From the NCBI GenBank assembly GCA_963830385.1, contig CAWHMD010000008.1, positions 930,001 through 994,000 on the forward strand: DNA of 64,000 bases. The letters are read 5' to 3'. Positions 59,513 to 64,000 of the stretch are shown one piece after another (within the stretch, counting starts at the first letter, position 1; each line of letters starts with the position of its first letter). Below the pieces are notes generated by a model. It did not search any database. It was not told the DNA's origin and was given only the letters and a program-made list of their open reading frames with translations. This stretch comes from Bog-532 sp963830385. Its GTDB lineage: Bacteria; Actinomycetota; Actinomycetes; Streptosporangiales; Streptosporangiaceae. The position numbers and the translations under genes were made by a program.

Positions 59513-59526
59513 AGGACGCATGTCCT
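59513..59526. promoter_or_regulatory. TetR-type operator 2
   Basis: AGGACGCATGTCCT has the same half sites as operator 1, extended to TAGGAC-GCAT-GTCCTA (59512-59527). Its centre is 21 bp from that of operator 1, two helix turns, so two dimers could bind on the same face of the DNA. Confidence 0.8.
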
Positions 59527-59539
59527 ATAGCTTGGGTGC

Positions 59540-59895
59540 ATGGACAACAAGGACCGAATCCGGACGATGATCGACGAGGTCTTCAACGCCGGCCGGACCG
59601 AGCTGGTGCCGGAGTTTTTCGCCGGGCCGAGGCGGCCGGGCTGCACCAGCTGCTCACCGCCGCCTTCCCGGACCTGCGAGTGCAGATCGAGGACCTGATC
59701 GCCGAGGACGACAAGGTGGCGGCCCGGCTGATGTTCTCCGGCACCCATCAGGGCCCGTTCCGCGACTTCGCGCCCACCGGCCGGCCGGTCAGCTTCGGCG
59801 CGATCCGCATCTACCAGCTGGCGGCCGGGAAGGTGACCGGCAGCTGGGCCTACCAGGACTCGCTGGGCCTGGTCCAGCAGCTCCGGAGTAGCTGA
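59540..59895 (+). pseudogene. Decayed NTF2/SnoaL-like protein with internal deletion
   Basis: An ATG at 59540 gives MDNKDRIRTMIDEVFNAGRT ending ELVPEFFAG, the usual start of a SnoaL/ester-cyclase-like fold. Near 59617-59632 the frame shifts to one that encodes AEAAGLHQLLTAAFPDLRVQ and the rest of the fold to 59895. About 20 residues of the usual intervening segment are missing. The change is therefore a real deletion of 3n+1 bases, not one lost base, so the gene is probably inactive. Confidence 0.8.
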
Positions 59896-60027
59896 CCGCG
59901 GTTGGGGCTTGCGGGATTCGGGGGCGCTTCCCCGCGGATACTGCGGGAAAACGTAACCGCATCGGAAGTACCCACTTAGTGCGGTGGCTGGTGAGGTGGG
60001 TGTGACTTGCGGGGCGGGCGCGGGCGG

Positions 60028-61272
60028 CTAGGCGGGGGGCAGGCCCCACTCGTGGCGGAGGCCGGCCAGGACCTGGTGGAAGTCGGGGAACGTCTTCTTC
60101 ACGCAGTCGGGGTCGTCGAGCACGATGCCCGGGGTGCGCAGGCCGGTGACCGAGAAGCTCATCGCGATGCGGTGGTCGCGGTGACAGTCGATGGTGGCGC
60201 CCTTGGGATCGCCGGGCCAGATCTCGATCCAGTCGGGCCCGGTGGCGACCTCGATGCCGAGGCGGCCGAGGTTGACCGCGCAGGCCTCGAGCCGGTCGGA
60301 CTCCTTGACCCGGGTGTTGGCCACGTCGACGATGCGGACCGGGGCGTCGGCGAACGGGGCGATCGCGGCCAGCGTGGGCATGGTGTCGGAGATGTCGCGC
60401 AGGTTGAACTCGCCGCCGTGCAGCGTCCCGGTCCCGGTGACGGCCAGGCCGTCCGGCCAGACCTCCACGGTGGCGCCCATGCGCTTGAGTATCGCGGCGA
60501 ACGCGACGTCGCCCTGGAGGGAGTCGGCGCCGAGGCCGGGCACGAACGCGGTCTGCCCGGTGATCGCGGCGGCGGCGAAGAAGTAGCTGGCGGCCGAGGC
60601 GTCGGGCTCGATCGTAAAGCTGCGGGCCGCGTAGCCGCCGGGCTTGACCGCGAACGTGTCGCCGTCCCGGGTCAGCTTGGCCCCGAACTGGCGCATCATC
60701 CGCACGGTCATGTCCACGTAGGGGGCCGACACCATGCCGGTGACGTTGATGGCCAGGCCGTCGCGGGTCAGCGGGGCCGCCATCAGCAGCGCGGTCAGGA
60801 ACTGGGAGGACACGCTGGCGTCGATCGTGATCTGCCCGCCCGCCAGCCCGCCGGAGGTCACCGTCAGCGGCAGGTGCCCCTCGGCCTCCTCGCACACCAC
60901 GGTCGCGCCCAGGTCGCGCAGGGCGGCGACCATCGGGCCGGCCGGGCGCCGGCGCATCTGCGGCGAGGCGTCGAACCGGAACGTCCCGCGCCCGGCCGCG
61001 GCCAGCGCGGGCAGGAACCGGGAGGCGGTGCCGGCGTCGCGGGTGTAGACCTCGGCGGCGGTGGCGGGCGGCCCGCTGAGGCTGCCCATCAGCACCACGT
61101 CGTCGCCGGAGTGCTGGACCTGGTAGCCGAGCGCGGTGAGCCCGTCCGCGAACGCCTCGGTGTCGTCGGAGACCAGCGGCCGCCGCAGATAGCTCAGCCC
61201 GGAGGCACAGGCGCCCAGGAACAGCGCCCGCGCAGTGATCGACTTGGACCCCGGAATCCGCACCTCAGCCAC
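60028..61272 (-). CDS. aroA: 5-enolpyruvylshikimate-3-phosphate synthase
   Basis: 414 residues, GTG start. The N-terminal PGSKSITARALFLGACASG and the internal RDAGTASRFLP and RVKESDRLEA blocks are EPSP-synthase signatures. It joins phosphoenolpyruvate and shikimate 3-phosphate in aromatic amino-acid synthesis. The residue after GTASR is Phe, as is common in actinobacterial enzymes, where some bacteria have Pro. It lies 9 bp after the GDSL gene in what looks like a three-gene operon. The 132 bp downstream hold no gene. Confidence 0.92.
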   Translation of the reverse strand: MAEVRIPGSKSITARALFLGACASGLSYLRRPLVSDDTEAFADGLTALGYQVQHSGDDVVLMGSLSGPPATAAEVYTRDAGTASRFLPALAAAGRGTFRFDASPQMRRRPAGPMVAALRDLGATVVCEEAEGHLPLTVTSGGLAGGQITIDASVSSQFLTALLMAAPLTRDGLAINVTGMVSAPYVDMTVRMMRQFGAKLTRDGDTFAVKPGGYAARSFTIEPDASAASYFFAAAAITGQTAFVPGLGADSLQGDVAFAAILKRMGATVEVWPDGLAVTGTGTLHGGEFNLRDISDTMPTLAAIAPFADAPVRIVDVANTRVKESDRLEACAVNLGRLGIEVATGPDWIEIWPGDPKGATIDCHRDHRIAMSFSVTGLRTPGIVLDDPDCVKKTFPDFHQVLAGLRHEWGLPPA

Positions 61273-61281
61273 GAAGCGAGC

Positions 61282-62250
61282 CTATCGGAGGGCGCCCTGT
61301 CGCAGGGCGGTCCCGATCTCGCGGGCCATCGCCTGCTCCCCCAGCGCGTTGGGGTGCATCGGGTAGGCGGCCGAGGTGGGGATCAGCCCCTCCACCCACT
61401 TGGTGCCCGTTCGCTGGCAGGCGTCGTGCCCGATGCTGGGGGTGTAGGTGTCGACGAACGTGGCCCCGGCCCGGGCGGCCTGGGCCGCCAGCATCGTGTT
61501 GAGCCCGGTTTCCACCCCGCGCAGGTAGGGCAGGTCGCCGCGGGCCACGGTCACCTCGGGCCAGCAGCCGTTGCCGTGCACCAGCAGGATGTCCGGGTAG
61601 CCGACGACCAGCACGCGGGCGTGCGGGGCGCGCTGCCGGATGGCGGCCAGCGCGGCCGCGACGCTGGGGCCGGCCTGGCTGATCTTCCGGGCCAGCTGGT
61701 CGGTGCCGCCCTGGGTGTAGTGCCGGTGGCAGGGATCGCCGTTCAGGTCGGTCAGGCTGAGCGCCCCGCAGGTGGTGGCGATCCCGCTGAAGCCGATGTC
61801 GTCGCCGCCGATCTGCACGGTGACCAGCCGGTCGGCGGCCGACAGGGCGTCCAGCTGAGCTGGGGTGGACGGCGTAGTGCGCTGGGGCTGGCTCAGGTCC
61901 CGGGTGGTGGCACCGTAGCAGCTGACGTTGGTCAGCCTGGCGGAGGTGCCCAGCGCGGCCGCCACCAGGTACGGGTAGTCGTGGCCGGAACGCTGGCAGG
62001 CCACGTTGGCGGCCCCGGCCAGCCGGGGGGACAGCGGCGCGGCCGCGAACGAGTCCCCCAGCGCCACGTAGGGTCCCGCCAGCGGGCGGGCGGCCGGGCC
62101 GGGAGCGGCAGCGGGCGCACCGGAGGCGGCCCGGCTGGATGTGGTGGCGCGGGCATGAGCCGGCGTTTTCGATGAAGAACAGGCGGCGAGCAGGACCAGC
62201 AGCAGCAAACCGGCGATCAGCGAGCAGGAGCGGCGTGCGGTCACTCTCAC
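61282..62250 (-). CDS. Secreted SGNH/GDSL lipase-like lipoprotein
   Basis: 322 residues. A signal peptide ends at the lipobox LLAAC. SGNH blocks: ALGDSFAAAPLSP (Ser), IGGDDIGF (Gly/Asn-type block III), and MHPNALGEQAMA with the Asp/His pair at the end. It is probably an extracellular esterase. It lies 12 bp after an exporter gene and 9 bp before aroA. Confidence 0.88.
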   Translation of the reverse strand: MRVTARRSCSLIAGLLLLVLLAACSSSKTPAHARATTSSRAASGAPAAAPGPAARPLAGPYVALGDSFAAAPLSPRLAGAANVACQRSGHDYPYLVAAALGTSARLTNVSCYGATTRDLSQPQRTTPSTPAQLDALSAADRLVTVQIGGDDIGFSGIATTCGALSLTDLNGDPCHRHYTQGGTDQLARKISQAGPSVAAALAAIRQRAPHARVLVVGYPDILLVHGNGCWPEVTVARGDLPYLRGVETGLNTMLAAQAARAGATFVDTYTPSIGHDACQRTGTKWVEGLIPTSAAYPMHPNALGEQAMAREIGTALRQGALR

Positions 62251-62262
62251 ACGGTATGCGGG

Positions 62263-63924
62263 TCAGCCGCCGGATTCGGGGCGGGCGAAGTCCTTGCCGC
62301 GGATGAGCACCAGCGCCAGCACCCCGGAGGCCAGGGCGATGACCGCCGCCACCAGCAAGGTGCGGTTGAGGCCGGATGCGAACGCGCCCCGGGTGATCTG
62401 CGCGGCGGCCTGCCGGGCCGGGGGCGGCAGCTTGCTGATCAGCTGGCCGACCTGTCCGGACTGGACCGCCGTGGCGATCCTCGGGCCCTGGTGGGCCAGG
62501 CTGGGCTGCCGGGCCACCTGGCTCAGCACGTCGCTCTTGACCTGGCTGGAGAACAGCGTGCCGAGCAGCGCGATACCGGTGGCGATGCCCACCTGGCGGA
62601 AGGTCGAGCTGATGCCGGAAGCCATGCCCGCCTTGGCCGGCGGTACGACGCCGACCGCGGTCGAGGCCAGCGGCGGATTGACCAGGCCGACCCCGATGCC
62701 GCCGACAATCATGCCCGGGATGAGGTGGGTCCAGCCGGAGCTCGCGGTGAGCCCGCGCATGAGCAGCAGCCCCACCCCGACCAGGATCAGGCCGGGCCCG
62801 ATGAGCAGGCGTACCGGCACCTTCGACGACAGCCGGCCAGCCAAGGTGGCGGTCACCAGGATTCCGCCGGACAGCACCATGACCCGCACACCGGTCTGCA
62901 GCGCCGAGTAACCCAGGATGTCCTGGAAGTACAGCACGAGGTAGAGGAGCATCGCGAAGATCGACGCGCTGACCCCGAACGCCGCGACCGAGCCGCCGGT
63001 GAACGTGGGCAGCCGGAACAGCGTCAGGTCGAACATCGGGTGCGCGATGCGCATCTCAACGAGGGTGAAGGCGATGAGCAGCAGCGCGGCCAGCGCGAAA
63101 CAGCCGAGCACGAGGCTGTTGCCGAACGACTTCTCGTTGGACTCGATCAGGCCGTAGACCAGGCTGGCCAGCGCCACCGTGAACAGCACAAAGCCGATCC
63201 AGTCGGGGCCGCTGGCCTGCGGGGAGCGCGACTCGGACACCTTCAGCGTCGCGATGACCACGGCCGCGACCCCGAACGGCACGTTCACGAAGAAGATCCA
63301 CCGCCAGGAAAGGCCGGAGGTCAGCAGGCCGCCGGCCAGGGGACCGATCGCCACGGCCAGTCCGGTGATCGCGCCCCAGATGCCGAACGCGGTGCCGCGG
63401 TCCTTGCCCCGGAAGGCGTCGGCCAGCAGCGCCAGCGACACCGCGAACATGACCGCCCCGCCGATCCCCTGCAGCGCCCGGGACAGCTGGAGCATCAGCG
63501 TGCTGGCGGCGAAACCGCACAGCATCGAGGCGGCCGTGAAGATGACCAGGCCGACCAGGTACATCAGCCGCCGGCCGTACATGTCGGCCAGGCTGCCCGC
63601 GGTGAGCAGGAACGCGGCCAGGGTCAGCGCGTAGGCGTCGACCACCCACTGCAGGTCGGAGAAGCTGGAGTGCAGCGCGGTCTGGATGTCCGGCAGCGCC
63701 ACGTTCACGATCGTGATGTCGAGCAGCAGCATGAACGTGCCGAGGCAGACCGCGACCAGCGTCCACCACTTGTTGCCGCGCTGGGTGCTCTCGTGCTGCG
63801 CCTGGTGGCCGGGCTCGTGCGGGTGATCGCGGGAGCCGCCCTCGTGCTGCCCGTGCCCGTCCCGTGCGTGGTGATGATGCGGCTGCGAGGCCGGCTCGGA
63901 CAGCTCTTCGTGGGCTTCGGTCAC
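62263..63924 (-). CDS. DHA2-family drug-type MFS exporter with His-rich N-terminus
   Basis: 553 residues, 14 predicted spans, GTG start. LDITIVNVALPDIQTAL, LLTAGSLADMYGRRLMYLVG and GPLAGGLLTSGLSWRWIFFV are EmrB/QacA motifs. The first 50 residues are a cytoplasmic tail with about ten His residues (HHHHARDGHGQHEGG), unusual for the family. It exports cationic or hydrophobic compounds by proton antiport, and the tail could bind metal (inference). No regulator sits beside it within the window. Confidence 0.9.
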   Translation of the reverse strand: MTEAHEELSEPASQPHHHHARDGHGQHEGGSRDHPHEPGHQAQHESTQRGNKWWTLVAVCLGTFMLLLDITIVNVALPDIQTALHSSFSDLQWVVDAYALTLAAFLLTAGSLADMYGRRLMYLVGLVIFTAASMLCGFAASTLMLQLSRALQGIGGAVMFAVSLALLADAFRGKDRGTAFGIWGAITGLAVAIGPLAGGLLTSGLSWRWIFFVNVPFGVAAVVIATLKVSESRSPQASGPDWIGFVLFTVALASLVYGLIESNEKSFGNSLVLGCFALAALLLIAFTLVEMRIAHPMFDLTLFRLPTFTGGSVAAFGVSASIFAMLLYLVLYFQDILGYSALQTGVRVMVLSGGILVTATLAGRLSSKVPVRLLIGPGLILVGVGLLLMRGLTASSGWTHLIPGMIVGGIGVGLVNPPLASTAVGVVPPAKAGMASGISSTFRQVGIATGIALLGTLFSSQVKSDVLSQVARQPSLAHQGPRIATAVQSGQVGQLISKLPPPARQAAAQITRGAFASGLNRTLLVAAVIALASGVLALVLIRGKDFARPESGG

Positions 63925-64000
63925 GGCACGGCTCCAGGCTCCAGGTCGCGGTGAGAGATTCTCGCAGGCTAGCCGGTGTTTGCCCGCTTCCCACGTTCTG

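Overview
The window is one continuous piece of very GC-rich chromosome from an actinomycete. The evidence for this is strong G/C at third codon positions, many GTG and TTG starts, and a set of lineage-typical genes: the coproporphyrin-type haem genes (HemQ and HemY), a DUF3000/RNase D pair, PucR, a DUF222-HNH (13E12-type) gene, two F420-type enzymes (PPOX and LLM), polyphosphate kinase and an ATP-binding LuxR regulator. I cannot name the genus from the sequence. No rRNA, tRNA, CRISPR array, complete insertion sequence or prophage was seen. Layout: (1) 1-2.9 kb is the end of a sugar or polyol catabolic operon with a truncated FGGY kinase, a 3-epimerase-type isomerase, an archaeal-like triose-phosphate-isomerase homologue and an SDR. 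(2) 2.9-7.4 kb holds methylmalonate-semialdehyde dehydrogenase, a class III aminotransferase and a divergent PucR regulator, probably a beta-alanine/pyrimidine route. (3) 7.4-13.5 kb is a seven-gene minus-strand operon for oxidative pentose or sugar-acid breakdown (keto-deoxy-acid dehydratase, IlvD/Edd dehydratase, a frameshifted aldehyde dehydrogenase), followed by an uncharacterised TIM-barrel-like protein, an F420/PPOX protein and two tiny membrane proteins. (4) 13.6-19.2 kb has an MFS exporter, gnd, pgi and a DAO-family oxidoreductase. (5) 19.2-23.9 kb is accessory: an unusual intergenic region, a frameshifted DUF222-HNH gene, a pRiA4b ORF-3 family protein and a coiled-coil protein. (6) 23.9-28.1 kb encodes polyamine catabolism (aminobutyraldehyde dehydrogenase, Lrp/AsnC regulator, putrescine-type aminotransferase) and a coupled methyltransferase. 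(7) 28.1-37.7 kb has a lipoprotein, an orphan small protein, an RraA-like protein, a Tat-exported phosphoesterase, two repeat-bearing membrane proteins, and a DAO-SDR-LLM gene set. (8) 37.8-46.2 kb has a large LuxR regulator, a cupin, ArfB, HemQ, HemY, a DsbA-like protein, a thioesterase and HemE. (9) 46.3-52.7 kb has a zinc-ribbon protein, DUF3000, RNase D, DedA, a frameshifted Nudix-phosphohistidine phosphatase and Ppk. (10) 52.9-64 kb has a beta-propeller protein, sulfotransferase, methyltransferase, an ECF sigma/YCII pair, an MHS transporter, a TetR/NTF2-like divergent pair with two clear operators, and an aroA-GDSL-DHA2 exporter operon. Three features stand out across the window. First, genes are packed tightly: same-strand neighbours often overlap by 4 bp, and about nine convergent pairs abut or overlap at their stop codons, leaving no room for separate terminators. 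Second, at least three otherwise intact genes are broken by what looks like the loss of one base in or near a short G/C run, which could be sequencing error or real decay. Third, several unrelated genes carry in-frame tandem repeats with units of 18, 21 or 30 bp.
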